From: Acidobacteriota bacterium
GTDB taxonomy: Bacteria > Acidobacteriota > Terriglobia > UBA7540
Length of the DNA stretch: 64,000 nucleotides
NCBI GenBank assembly: GCA_004298155.1
Contig: SCRD01000019.1
Span: forward strand, 1 to 64,000
Reading direction: 5' to 3'
Made by a program: the position numbers and the translations under genes. The notes below the pieces were generated by a model. The model did not search any database, had not been told where the DNA came from, and saw nothing but the letters and a program-made list of their open reading frames with translations. Position 1 is the first letter of the stretch. Each line of letters begins with the position of its first letter. This document shows positions 1 through 9,068 of this stretch, piece after piece.

Positions 1-1
1 G

Positions 2-2506
2 GGCCATCCGCTCAAGCCGGGCCAGATGCTCGATCTGGCCATCGAGATGGCCGACGCGCTCGATGCCGCGCACCAGAAAGGCATCATCCATCGCGACATC
101 AAGCCGGCCAATATTTTTGTAACGACGCGAGGCCAGGCCAAGATTCTGGATTTCGGTCTGGCCAAACTAATGCCCTCCATTTCTTCCCAACCCTCGCCCT
201 CCGGGAGAGGGCGGTCCCGCGAGGGACCGGGTGAGGGGCTGGCCGACGCTCCCACGGCCACCTTCGACCGTGAGAACCTCACCAGCCCGGGGGCGACGGT
301 TGGGACGGTGGCTTACATGAGCCCCGAGCAGGCGCGCGGAGAAGCGCTTGATGCGCGGACCGATCTCTTCAGCTTTGGCGCGGTGCTTTATGAAATGGCG
401 ACGGGCCGCCAGGCGTTCAGCGGGGAAACGACGGCGGTGATCTTTCACAAGCTCCTTGGTGATGATCCTGCGCCGGCCACGAGCATCAATCCCGGTCTGC
501 CGTCTGAGCTCGACCGAATCGTCGCCAAGTGCCTGGAGAAAGACCGCGATCTGCGTTATCAGCACGCGTCGGAAATCCGGGCCGACCTCAAGCGCCTGAA
601 GCGCGACGCGGGGTCCGGGCGTGGCACGGCCGTCCCAGCCGTGCCCTCCGTAGCACACGGGCAGGCCCACCCTGAGCGAAGCGAACAGGATGCCCGAGCC
701 ACGTTCCCGGCCATTGCCACGGGCGAGACGCCCGTGCCACAGGGCGCTCCCACGGCCGGCCACATCAGCTCCGATTCGCAGATGGTCGCGGCACTGGTCA
801 AACGCCACAAGCAGACCCTATTTGGCGGCCTGGCAGTGGTTGTTGTGATAGCTGCGGCGCTGGTTTACTGGCTCAGGCCGCTTCTTCCGCCGCCAACGGT
901 TTCGGGCTATCTGCAGCTCACTAGTGATGCGGCCTCCAAGTCTTTGTATGGCACGGACGGCTCACGCCTATATTTAGTTGAGGATTCCATTGGCGCTGCG
1001 CAGATGTCGGTGAGCGGAGGGAGCCTGGCACCAATCCCCAGACCTCCCGGCCTGGAGGGTATGCTGGGGATCGAGAGCGTTTCTCCGGATGGATCCAAAC
1101 TGCTCGCTCGGCAGATGAGCGGGCTGAGTGGTGCACCCACGCCGCTGTGGGCCGTTCCGACCATGGGAGGCTCGCCCGTTCGGCTGGCGGACATTCAGGG
1201 CTCCGATGGTGCGTGGTCGCCCGACGGCCAGAAGTTGGTTTACACAAGCGACAACGCCCTTTACATTTCGAATTCGGACGGCAGCGCCTCCCGCAAGCTG
1301 GCGGACCTTCCGGGTCCGGGTGCAGGCGGGATGCGAGGCGGCACCTCGCCTGTCTGGTCGCCCGACGGACAGGAAATTGCCTTGAACCGCCTGGACTCCA
1401 GGAATACCAGCCATCTTTGGGAGCTTTCTGCGGACGGCAGGAATCTGCATGAAATGTTTCCAGGCTGGCACGTGCAGGCCGGCGAATGCTGCGGCCAGTG
1501 GATGCCGGACGGTAATTATTTTGTCTTGCAGTCTCAAGGCCAGATCTGGGCGGCGCGGCGGACCAGTAGTTTACTGCACAAGGTGAACCGCCAACCCGTG
1601 CAAATCACCGCCGGGACCGTTTCTTACAATTATCCCGTTCCCAGTAAAGACGGCAAGACGCTTTTCGCCGTTGCTGGATTCCGGCGTGGTGAGCTTGAAC
1701 GTTACGACGCCAAAACGAAAGCCTTCGAGCCCTTTCTGGGCGGCATCTCAGCGCAAGACGTTTCCTTCTCACAAGATGGCCAATGGATTGCTTACGTTAC
1801 TTATCCCGAAGGCGTCCTCTGGCGAAGCAAATTGGATGGCAGCGATAAGCTCCAGCTCAACTCGCTGCCGGTTTATGCCATGCTGCCGGAATGGTCGCCG
1901 GACGGAAAACAAATTGTGTTTCACGCCCTCCAGCGCGGCAAGCCCGCCCGCATTTATGAAGTTCCGGCTGCGGGCGGAGCGACGCAGGAATTGATGCCCA
2001 GCCAACCCGGAAATCAGACCGACGCCTCATGGTCGCCGGATGGCGGTCGGCTGGTTTTTAGCGGCGTAGCGAACGCCGGCCCGACCCCGATTCACATCCT
2101 GGATATGAAAGCGCGCCAAATCACCACCCTCCCGAATTCCAACGGGCTGTTTTCTCCCCGCTGGTCGCCCGATGGCCGATACCTCGTCGCCCTGCCTTCG
2201 GATTCGAGCGGTCTCAGGCTCTTTGATTTCAACACACAAAAATGGTCGGTGCTGGTAAAGGAAATTGTCAGCTACCCGTGCTGGTCGCATGACGGGCGCT
2301 TTGTCTATTTCACGCTTTTCACTGGAAAAGGGGTAGAGCGCGTCGCCGTTCCCGGCGGCAAAGTAGAGCACGTTGCGAGCTTGAACGGAATCCGTCAAAC
2401 AGGCGTTTACAGCCATTGGCTCGGACTCACGCCGGATGGCTCGCTGCTGATCCTCAAGGACGCCGGCAGCCAGGAAATTGTCAGCATGGCCTGGCACGAG
2501 CCGTAA
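2..2506 (+). CDS. Ser/Thr protein kinase with TolB/PD40 propeller (5' end outside window)
   Basis: Receptor-type Hanks kinase. The reading frame is open at the left edge, so the N-lobe (glycine loop and VAIK lysine) lies outside the window. Visible in order: HRDIKPANI catalytic loop, DFG, an activation segment ending in MSPEQARG (APE motif), the kinase C-lobe, a low-complexity linker, one membrane helix near bases 815-875, then about 540 residues of SPDG-type PD40/TolB blades forming a predicted periplasmic propeller. The kinase half is nearly identical to that of the next gene, while the propeller differs. The activation segment carries an in-frame palindromic repeat at 191-238, and the linker holds more repeat-derived sequence (about 610-765). 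Ligand and substrates cannot be told from the sequence. Confidence 0.93.
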   Translation, partial: GHPLKPGQMLDLAIEMADALDAAHQKGIIHRDIKPANIFVTTRGQAKILDFGLAKLMPSISSQPSPSGRGRSREGPGEGLADAPTATFDRENLTSPGATVGTVAYMSPEQARGEALDARTDLFSFGAVLYEMATGRQAFSGETTAVIFHKLLGDDPAPATSINPGLPSELDRIVAKCLEKDRDLRYQHASEIRADLKRLKRDAGSGRGTAVPAVPSVAHGQAHPERSEQDARATFPAIATGETPVPQGAPTAGHISSDSQMVAALVKRHKQTLFGGLAVVVVIAAALVYWLRPLLPPPTVSGYLQLTSDAASKSLYGTDGSRLYLVEDSIGAAQMSVSGGSLAPIPRPPGLEGMLGIESVSPDGSKLLARQMSGLSGAPTPLWAVPTMGGSPVRLADIQGSDGAWSPDGQKLVYTSDNALYISNSDGSASRKLADLPGPGAGGMRGGTSPVWSPDGQEIALNRLDSRNTSHLWELSADGRNLHEMFPGWHVQAGECCGQWMPDGNYFVLQSQGQIWAARRTSSLLHKVNRQPVQITAGTVSYNYPVPSKDGKTLFAVAGFRRGELERYDAKTKAFEPFLGGISAQDVSFSQDGQWIAYVTYPEGVLWRSKLDGSDKLQLNSLPVYAMLPEWSPDGKQIVFHALQRGKPARIYEVPAAGGATQELMPSQPGNQTDASWSPDGGRLVFSGVANAGPTPIHILDMKARQITTLPNSNGLFSPRWSPDGRYLVALPSDSSGLRLFDFNTQKWSVLVKEIVSYPCWSHDGRFVYFTLFTGKGVERVAVPGGKVEHVASLNGIRQTGVYSHWLGLTPDGSLLILKDAGSQEIVSMAWHEP
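191..238 (+). repeat. In-frame REP-like palindromic repeat, copy 1
   Basis: A 48-base element inside the kinase activation segment. It contains two adjacent hairpins: CGCCCTC/GAGGGCG with a 5-base loop, and GGTCCC/GGGACC with loop GCGA. It is flanked by CCCTC and GAGGGG arms. Translated, it gives an [13 protein letters not shown]-type stretch unlike kinase sequence. A copy with a single base difference lies at 3109-3156. Confidence 0.8.
612..765 (+). repeat. Repeat-derived linker of kinase 1
   Basis: The segment between the kinase C-lobe and the membrane helix contains several palindromes that are kept in frame: GGCACGGC/GCCGTGCC near 622-644 and CACGGGCG/CGCCCGTG near 718-738. The 16-base string CCCTGAGCGAAGCGAA at 670-685 occurs as its reverse complement in the same linker of kinase 2 (3591-3606). 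This fits insertion of dispersed repeats into a tolerant linker. Confidence 0.65.
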
Positions 2507-2588
2507 GCCATCTCGGATTTTAAATTGCCGAAGGCCGCGAGCGGCAAATGCGCTGAACTTCCCGCAACCTGCTCGCCCGCAGCACGCG

Positions 2589-2626
2589 AGTCGAGCCATG
2601 TGGTGCTGATCAGAAACTTTCAGTGA
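2589..2626 (+). pseudogene. Fossil 3' end of a lost kinase gene
   Basis: These 38 bases match the last 38 bases of kinase 2 (5465-5502) at 34 positions. They read as [11 protein letters not shown]-stop, against [11 protein letters not shown]-stop at the end of kinase 2. The stop TGA at 2624-2626 overlaps the ATG at 2626 as TGATG. The simplest reading is a former tandem kinase whose body was deleted, leaving its stop fused to the start of the next gene. Confidence 0.65.
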
Positions 2627-5502
2627 TGAAGGAAAAGGTGTCCCATTATCGGATTCTCGACGAGCTCGGTGGCGGGGGGATGGGTGTCGTTTATAAAGCG
2701 GAGGACACCACACTGGGCCGGTTTGTGGCGCTGAAATTTCTGCCCGAAGAATTCTCAAAGGATCCCCAGAAACTCGAACGCTTCCAGCGCGAAGCTCGCG
2801 CTGCCGCAGCGCTGAATCATCCCAACATCTGCACCATTTACGAAATCGGCGAGCACGAAGGCCAGCCGTTCATTGCCATGGAGTTGCTGGAAGGCGCGAC
2901 GCTGAAGCATCGCATCGAGGGCCATCCGATCAAGCCGGGCCAGATGCTCGACCTGGCCATCGAGATGGCCGACGCGCTCGATGCCGCGCACCAGAAAGGC
3001 ATCATTCATCGCGACATCAAACCCGCGAATATTTTTGTGACCAGCCGAGGCCAGGCCAAGATTCTGGATTTCGGTCTGGCCAAACTAATGCCCTCCATTT
3101 CTTCCCAACCCTCGCCCTCCGGGAGAGGGCGGTCCCGCGATGGACCGGGTGAGGGGCTGGCCGACGCTCCCACGGCCACCTTCGACCGTGAGAACCTCAC
3201 CAGTCCGGGGGCGACGGTGGGCACGGTAGCTTACATGAGCCCGGAGCAGGCGCGGGGCGAAGCGCTCGATGCGCGGACCGATCTGTTCAGCTTCGGCGCG
3301 GTGCTCTATGAGATGGCCACGGGCCGCCAGGCGTTCAGCGGGGAAACCACGGCGGTGATCTTTCACAAAATTCTTGGTGATGATCCTGCACCAGTCACGA
3401 GTATCAATGCGGACCTGCCGCCTGAACTCGACCGCATCATCACCAAGTGCCTGGAGAAAGACCGCGAACTTCGCTATCAGCACGCATCGGAAATTCGCAC
3501 GGACCTCAAGCGCCTGAAGCGCGACGCGGGGTCCGGGCGTGGCACGGCCGTCCCGGCCGTGGCTTCCGTAGAGCAGGGGCAGACCGACCCTTCGCTTCGC
3601 TCAGGGGAAGCTCTGAAGGTTGGCGCTACGTCTGCCGTAGAGGCGGGTTTATCCCGCCATGATGAAAATGGCAGCGCAAAGCCGCCGCTACAGGGCAGCG
3701 CCTCCGACATCGAGCACGGCAGCTCCGACTCGCAAATCATTGCCGACCTCGCCCGACGCCATAAGAAGGGCCTGCTGGCAGGCCTTGCTGCTGCAATCAT
3801 CCTGGGCGCTGTCGCCGTCTGGTTTTTCGTCTATTCTCGCAAGCCGACGGAGACCTTCCACGTCGGGGAAATCGAGCGGCTGACGAATTTCGGCGACGTA
3901 CAAACTGCCGCCATTTCGCCCGACGGCCGCTACGTTGCCTATGTGCGCGGCGCGCCGGGCGGGCAGAGCATCTGGCTGCGCCAGACGGCAACGGGCAGCG
4001 ACGCTCCGATTCTTCCCACGGCGCCGGCCAAATACTCGGGCCTGGCCTTCACACCGGATGGGAACTTCATCTACTACGTCTCCGGCGTGGTTGGAACATC
4101 CTCAGACGATCTCTATCGCATTCCGTCGCTGGGCGGCAACTCCAGGAAGGTCGTCGAGGATGTCGGCGGCAGGGTTGCCGTTTCCCCCGATGGAGAGCAA
4201 ATAGCGTTTGTGCGCTGGAATCCGGCAACTGGTGAAACTGCCCTGGTTGTGGCAAACTCCGACGGCAGCGGCCAGCGTCCAATCGCCTCCAGAAAGCTTC
4301 CACAGGAAGAGCTCACTCCTGACCCGGCATGGTCCCCCGACGGGAAGGTGATTGCGCTGTCTGATGAGTCCTACGTCGGCGCCTACGCTCGTTCTATCAT
4401 TGCCATGACGCCCACGGGAGACCATCAGAGAGTGGTAGCGCGTACTGACCTCTGGCTGCTGTCCCTGGTTTGGCTCCCGGACGGCAGCGGACTTATCCTG
4501 GCCGCCGGGAACCAAAGCCAGATGCTCCAGTCGCAGCTCTGGCAGGTTTCGTATCCTTCCGGAGCCATGCGCCAGGTCACGCGCGACTTGAACTCTTACC
4601 TGATGCCGACACTGACGGCGAACGGAAAAGCCCTGAGTGTCGTTCAATCGCAACTGGACTCTAATCTCTGGATTGCGCCCAAGGGCAATTCGGGGGATGC
4701 GCGGCAGATTACTTCGACCGCCGAGGGCACCGAAGGGTTGAGCGCGATGGATTGGCCGCCGGGCAACCAGATTTTTTACTCCTCGGGGGATAGCGGCCCG
4801 ATCGCAGCCTGGAGCATGAACACGGACGGCAGCCACCGGGAAAACATCACCAATCCTAAAGACGCCACCGACGCGGATTTTTCCGCCTGCCCTGCCGGGC
4901 AATACCTTGTCTTCGATTCGGACCGCCAGGGCGGGGTGAATCTTTGGCGAATCAATCGCGACGGCACAGACCTTACGCACTTGACCCATGGCAGCTATGA
5001 GGAATTGCCCTCTTGCTCGCCCGATGGCAAGTGGGTCATTTTTACTTCACGCGGCCCCGGCGGCCCCAAACTTTGGAGCGTTTCCATCCAGGGCGGACAA
5101 GGCAAAAAGATAAGTGACCAGACTTGCGAGGGCCCCTCGGTCTCCCCCGATGGCAAATGGATCGCGTGTGTCGCGCCGGAAGCCGGCCAGCCGGAGATTG
5201 CGGTGGTGCCCTTCACCGGCGGGCCCGCGGCCAGGAAGTTCCCGGTACTCGAGGGCGTTCGACTACTGCACTCGGACACGAAAATCCAATGGACTCCCGA
5301 CAGCCGCGGCATCGCTTACGTCAAGACAGAGAACGGCGTGTCAAACATCTGGACGCAGCCGCTTGCGGGCGGCCCGCCAAAACAAGTGACTCATTTCACC
5401 TCCGGCAATCTCTTCAATTTTGCCTGGTCGCCCGAGGGCGACCTGGCGCTGGCCCGCGGCACCCAGTCGAGCGACGTGGTGCTGATCAGGAACTTACAGT
5501 GA
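2626..5502 (+). CDS. Ser/Thr protein kinase with TolB/PD40 propeller sensor
   Basis: Complete 958-residue receptor kinase. Seen: glycine loop [13 protein letters not shown] lysine K37 (VALKFL), catalytic D130 in [12 protein letters not shown] at D148, and APE as MSPEQ, so all residues needed for activity are present (RD type). A membrane helix follows at about residues 382-403, then SPDG-rich PD40 blades predicted to be periplasmic. ATG 2626 is preferred over the GTG one codon upstream, because the ATG forms a TGATG junction with the fossil stop. An in-frame palindromic repeat lies at about residues 162-177, and the linker at about 300-370 is built of repeat sequence. It phosphorylates unknown targets in response to an unknown envelope signal. 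Confidence 0.93.
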   Translation: MKEKVSHYRILDELGGGGMGVVYKAEDTTLGRFVALKFLPEEFSKDPQKLERFQREARAAAALNHPNICTIYEIGEHEGQPFIAMELLEGATLKHRIEGHPIKPGQMLDLAIEMADALDAAHQKGIIHRDIKPANIFVTSRGQAKILDFGLAKLMPSISSQPSPSGRGRSRDGPGEGLADAPTATFDRENLTSPGATVGTVAYMSPEQARGEALDARTDLFSFGAVLYEMATGRQAFSGETTAVIFHKILGDDPAPVTSINADLPPELDRIITKCLEKDRELRYQHASEIRTDLKRLKRDAGSGRGTAVPAVASVEQGQTDPSLRSGEALKVGATSAVEAGLSRHDENGSAKPPLQGSASDIEHGSSDSQIIADLARRHKKGLLAGLAAAIILGAVAVWFFVYSRKPTETFHVGEIERLTNFGDVQTAAISPDGRYVAYVRGAPGGQSIWLRQTATGSDAPILPTAPAKYSGLAFTPDGNFIYYVSGVVGTSSDDLYRIPSLGGNSRKVVEDVGGRVAVSPDGEQIAFVRWNPATGETALVVANSDGSGQRPIASRKLPQEELTPDPAWSPDGKVIALSDESYVGAYARSIIAMTPTGDHQRVVARTDLWLLSLVWLPDGSGLILAAGNQSQMLQSQLWQVSYPSGAMRQVTRDLNSYLMPTLTANGKALSVVQSQLDSNLWIAPKGNSGDARQITSTAEGTEGLSAMDWPPGNQIFYSSGDSGPIAAWSMNTDGSHRENITNPKDATDADFSACPAGQYLVFDSDRQGGVNLWRINRDGTDLTHLTHGSYEELPSCSPDGKWVIFTSRGPGGPKLWSVSIQGGQGKKISDQTCEGPSVSPDGKWIACVAPEAGQPEIAVVPFTGGPAARKFPVLEGVRLLHSDTKIQWTPDSRGIAYVKTENGVSNIWTQPLAGGPPKQVTHFTSGNLFNFAWSPEGDLALARGTQSSDVVLIRNLQ
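3109..3156 (+). repeat. In-frame REP-like palindromic repeat, copy 2
   Basis: Same element as 191-238, at the same place between DFG and APE. One base change (GAG to GAT) shortens the second hairpin. Flanking coding sequence is also nearly identical to kinase 1, so this copy arose by duplication or gene conversion, not by independent insertion. Confidence 0.8.
3535..3700 (+). repeat. Repeat-derived linker of kinase 2
   Basis: This linker starts with the same GGCACGGCCG palindrome as kinase 1 and then diverges. It contains TTCGCTTCGCTCAGGG (3591-3606), which is inverted relative to kinase 1. It also has a unit running from GTAGAGGCGG to GCCGCCGCTAC at 3637-3691, whose ends match the palindromic element upstream of the GH20 gene (11293-11363). 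Confidence 0.65.
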
Positions 5503-5794
5503 GTGGTGACGACGGACATGTGCTGTGCGGCTGCAGGCCAGCCGGGAGACTTTGTGTATGTTGACTGTAGTAGGCTACATAAAGAATTAGGGATGCTCCA
5601 AATGGGAAGTGTGGGACGTTCGTCCCATAAAATTACAAAAAGTTCAAACCATTGATAATGGTACACATAGTAAATATTTTGTCGATCCAGATCGCCCTCG
5701 AAGCAAAAAGCTGTCACTTTTAGGGACAATGAGTAAAATTTACAATTGCCGCGGCACTGGCATTTGCCATCGCCGCCACGCATGCCCCTCGGGA
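5503..5794. other. AT-richer intergenic stretch with small palindromes
   Basis: No gene seen between kinase 2 and the 3' end of metB. The stretch is clearly lower in GC than its surroundings. It holds the palindrome TGGGACGTTCGTCCCA at 5612-5627, a possible weak terminator, and CCATTGATAATGG further on. Confidence 0.5.
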
Positions 5795-6934
5795 TCAGAT
5801 CTTAGCCAACGCCTGATCGAGATCGGCGATCAGGTCTTCCACGTCCTCGATGCCCACAGAGATCCGGACGATGCCGTCTGTAATGCCCAGCCGCTGCCGT
5901 TCTTCGGGCGGCACGCTGGCGTGAGTCATCGTAGCGGGATGCGAGATCAGCGTTTCAACCCCTCCCAGGCTCTCGGCCAGCGAGCATAGCCGGACGGAGT
6001 TCAAAACGGTCCGCGCATTCGAGATGGAGCCCGTTTCAAACGAGAGCATGCCGCCCGGGCCGCGCATCTGCCTTCTGCCCAGCTCATACTGCGGATGTGA
6101 TGGGAGGCCGGGGTAGTGCACCAGCTTCACCCTGGGATGCCCGGCGAGGAAGTTAGCCACGGCCAGGCCGTTCTCGCTGTGCTGGCGCATTCGCACGGCC
6201 AGCGTCTTGACACCGCGCAGCACCAGCCAGCTATCCATCGGACCGGGCACCGCGCCGGCGGCGTTTTGGAGGAACTTCAGCTTTTCGGCAAGCGCCGCAT
6301 TGTTCATTACTACCGCGCCGCCCACTCCGTCGCTATGTCCGTTCAGATATTTCGTGGTGCTGTGGATGATCACATCGGCGCCCAGTTCGAGCGGCCGTTG
6401 CAGGTAAGGGCTCATAAAGGTATTGTCCACCGCGACTATCAATCCGCGGCGGTGGGCCAACTCTGAAGCCGCTGCAATGTCCGTGATTTCCATGATGGGA
6501 TTGGTGGGTGTTTCCAGAAACAGCAGTCGAGTATTGTCGCGGATGGCTTCTTCGATGCTCGCAAGCCGTGTCGTGTCCACGTAAGTGAATTGGAAGCCGA
6601 AATCCTTGAGCACGCGCTCAAACAGGCGGAACGTTCCGCCGTAAAGATTGCGCCCCGCCACCACGTGATCGCCGCTCTTAAAAAGGGTCAGCACGGTGTT
6701 GATCGCCGCCATGCCCGAAGCAAACGCGAAGCCGAACTGCCCGCCTTCCAGGCGCGCCAGATTGCGTTCGAGCGCAACGCGTGTGGGGTTGGCTGTGCGC
6801 GAATACTCAAAGCCTTTGTGCCTGCCCAGTTCATCCTGCACATAAGTGGAGGTCTGGTAGATCGGAACGATGATGGCTCCGGTGGCGGGATCAGGCTCCT
6901 GGCCAGTGTGAATCGCATCCGTTGAAAATCCCAT
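5795..6934 (-). CDS. metB: Cystathionine gamma-synthase / beta-lyase family PLP enzyme
   Basis: A 379-residue Cys/Met-metabolism PLP enzyme of usual length. It has the N-terminal YSRTANPTR substrate region, the SGMAAI cofactor-phosphate loop, DNTF with the PLP-ring aspartate, and the Schiff-base lysine K195 in STTKYLNGHSD. The family makes cystathionine from an activated homoserine and cysteine, or cleaves cystathionine. The overall sequence suits a MetB-type gamma-synthase best, but MetB, MetC and MGL-type activities cannot be separated reliably by eye. It is monocistronic here. Confidence 0.88.
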   Translation of the reverse strand: MGFSTDAIHTGQEPDPATGAIIVPIYQTSTYVQDELGRHKGFEYSRTANPTRVALERNLARLEGGQFGFAFASGMAAINTVLTLFKSGDHVVAGRNLYGGTFRLFERVLKDFGFQFTYVDTTRLASIEEAIRDNTRLLFLETPTNPIMEITDIAAASELAHRRGLIVAVDNTFMSPYLQRPLELGADVIIHSTTKYLNGHSDGVGGAVVMNNAALAEKLKFLQNAAGAVPGPMDSWLVLRGVKTLAVRMRQHSENGLAVANFLAGHPRVKLVHYPGLPSHPQYELGRRQMRGPGGMLSFETGSISNARTVLNSVRLCSLAESLGGVETLISHPATMTHASVPPEERQRLGITDGIVRISVGIEDVEDLIADLDQALAKI

Positions 6935-7131
6935 GGTGCCTTTCCGGGCTGCTTGCCCATTGCTCTGGTGAACAAATTGTTCCCAGCACTGAAACTATCG
7001 GACTCTCATGGCAGTGTCAATGCCAGCCGGGCGGCGCGCTCTTCGGGATTGGCGCCAGGAGAGCCGTTTGTGATAAAACTTGGGGAAGCATTGGAGCATC
7101 GAATCACAAGCCAGGAAGGAGTGGGGCCGGG

Positions 7132-7530
7132 ATGCGAAGGACACTTTGGAAGCATAGCAGTTGGGTTCGGTTCGGGATGATTCTTACCGCTGCGTTCGCG
7201 CTCTCCATGCCGGCGAGGCTGGCGGCTGCCGAACAGATGACCACCGTACATGTGCAGGTGAACGATGCCAAAACAGGCGACCCCATTTTTCAGGCGCATC
7301 TTACGTTGCGTTACCGCGTGCAGGGTGGGTTCATGCGGCGCACCAGGATTGTCTCCTATACTGCGAAGACTGATAAGGACGGCAAGACCCAGTTTCCGGT
7401 TGTGCCCAGGGGCACTATCACGCTGATGGTGACCGCGCCTGACCACAATACATTCGGTAAAGAGTTCGAAATCACAAGGGACAATCAACTCATCGACGTA
7501 AAACTTCAGAGGCCTCACGAAGTTCTGTAG
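7132..7530 (+). CDS. Secreted carboxypeptidase-regulatory-like (CarboxypepD_reg) protein
   Basis: A 132-residue protein. ATG 7132 is chosen because a GGAAGGAG stretch precedes it at a usable distance and a signal peptide follows directly (hydrophobic MILTAAFALSMPARLAAA). The mature part looks like one beta-sandwich: a VHVQVNDAKTGDPI opening, DKDGKTQFPVVPRGTITL, then TAPDH, typical of CarboxypepD_reg or CNA-B-like folds. It probably sits in the periplasm or on the surface. No catalytic residues are apparent and its partner is unknown. Confidence 0.6.
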   Translation: MRRTLWKHSSWVRFGMILTAAFALSMPARLAAAEQMTTVHVQVNDAKTGDPIFQAHLTLRYRVQGGFMRRTRIVSYTAKTDKDGKTQFPVVPRGTITLMVTAPDHNTFGKEFEITRDNQLIDVKLQRPHEVL

Positions 7531-8001
7531 AGGGCCGAGATCCAAATTTTTTCGTAATGATATCTTCGCGTGACCGTTCAAGAACATTTTCCAATTGATC
7601 GGGAGTCTCGCGATTCTTCCCTATCGCTTCAGCGAAATCCCTAAGGTAGGAACCTGAAAAAGATTCCGAGTTCCGCCAGAAATAGTGTGATTACAGGATC
7701 GCCCGGGAAAATCTATCTGCTGGGCCCCAGGGCGAGTCTCACGGAATGCTCAAGAATGGGGCAAAGAGCAGGAAGTTATTCATTTGCTATGCCTTAGTCT
7801 AACGAAAAAGGCGTTTTCCACAAGCTTTTCAACAAACCTGTTGAAGGTCTGGTCATTGATTCTGCCATGCAAGTTTATGCTCCCATCCCGCTCAGGCAAC
7901 GGATGGTCCGAGGCACGAAGTTAAGCGCAACGCCGTGCGCACGCGTTGGTGGGCCTGCCGCAATCATATCTTGTTAGAGCACCTGACTTGAACCTGCTCA
8001 G
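7531..8001. other. Intergenic, no gene recognised
   Basis: About 470 bases between two convergent genes. The only structure seen is a perfect inverted repeat TTCAACA/TGTTGAA with a 4-base spacer at 7828-7845. It lacks a T tract, so it is a weak candidate for a terminator or operator. Confidence 0.4.
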
Positions 8002-8988
8002 TCAGGGCTGCGCGGGAGTCTTTGGTGTATCGGAGGCGCCTGTTGAAGATGCAGGTTCTTTGAAATAATCCGGGTCCATCCAGATGTTTGCCTTCGCCTT
8101 CATGTCTTCCATTGTCGTGCGCACTTTTTCCTGCCGCAGGTTGTCCTCGATCTGGGGTGCCACCGTTTTCAAGTCCGGCTGGTGTCGTGAAAGCATTTGC
8201 AGCATAACCACCGCTCGCGGCGTTTCCAGGGGCGCGGAGAACTGGTTTGGCTGAAGGTCAAAAGCCGCCTTGTCCAAGGCGGGAATCATCTGCCCTTTGC
8301 GGACTGCCACTGATTTTGGGTCCACCATGACCGTATTGGCAACGTTATATTTCTTTGCGACATCATCCATGCTTGTGCCGGCCTCGACTGCTTTTTGGAT
8401 TTCCGCCAGACGCGTTTTGGCTTCCTCGGCGGAAAGGCCCGGTTCGCCTGCTTTTGCGTCTGCCGCTCTCTTCGTGACTACGAACTCATGGATTTCCGCC
8501 TCTTCGGGGAAATCGCTCTTGTGTGCAGCGTAGTAAGTGTTAACTTCATCCGGGTTGACCTGGATGCCTTGTGCGATTCTCTGATACTCTTCCTGGGCCA
8601 GGATCTGAAGTTTTTCAAACGCGATTTTCCGCTGGATTTCCGGCGCAGTGTCCAGGTGTTCATTCTGCGCTTTCTGGGAAAGCAGGACCATCATGGCATA
8701 CTCATCGCCCACAGGCTTTCGCCCCTGGGTTGCCACGGCCTGCCGGACCTGGGGGTTGAGGTTGCCAATGAGGAAATCGACGTCCGCCTGGGTAACCTTG
8801 GAATCTCCCACTTTGAGCACCACCTTCTGCGGCGATGATGCCTGAGCGGGGGTTGTGCTCTGGGCTGCGGGATTGCCCGCTGGCTTTGGCGTGGGCGAAG
8901 TCTGCGCAAACGAGACCATCGCTCCCAAAGCTCCAGCCATAAGACTGCTTGAAATCATGATTGCCGTTTTCCGGCGACGAATTTCCAT
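8002..8988 (-). CDS. Secreted PpiC-type peptidyl-prolyl isomerase / SurA-like chaperone
   Basis: A 328-residue protein. A signal peptide (hydrophobic run ending in VSFAQ) is followed by a Pro/Thr/Ala-rich spacer, a SurA-N-like helical segment (VLKVGDSKVTQADVDFLI), then a parvulin-like region with EEAEIHEFVV, DDVAKKYN, AFDLQPNQFSAPLETPRA and VVMLQML. This order is that of periplasmic PpiC/SurA folding factors for outer-membrane proteins. The parvulin core looks degenerate, so the role may be chaperone more than isomerase. The C-terminus is again Pro/Ser/Thr-rich. Confidence 0.8.
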   Translation of the reverse strand: MEIRRRKTAIMISSSLMAGALGAMVSFAQTSPTPKPAGNPAAQSTTPAQASSPQKVVLKVGDSKVTQADVDFLIGNLNPQVRQAVATQGRKPVGDEYAMMVLLSQKAQNEHLDTAPEIQRKIAFEKLQILAQEEYQRIAQGIQVNPDEVNTYYAAHKSDFPEEAEIHEFVVTKRAADAKAGEPGLSAEEAKTRLAEIQKAVEAGTSMDDVAKKYNVANTVMVDPKSVAVRKGQMIPALDKAAFDLQPNQFSAPLETPRAVVMLQMLSRHQPDLKTVAPQIEDNLRQEKVRTTMEDMKAKANIWMDPDYFKEPASSTGASDTPKTPAQP

Positions 8989-9068
8989 ACTGCATAACTC
9001 CTTGTTTAAACCGGCCTCGAAGCCAAATCACCCCATCTTACCACACCGATAGCCGCCCCGCCCGCACT

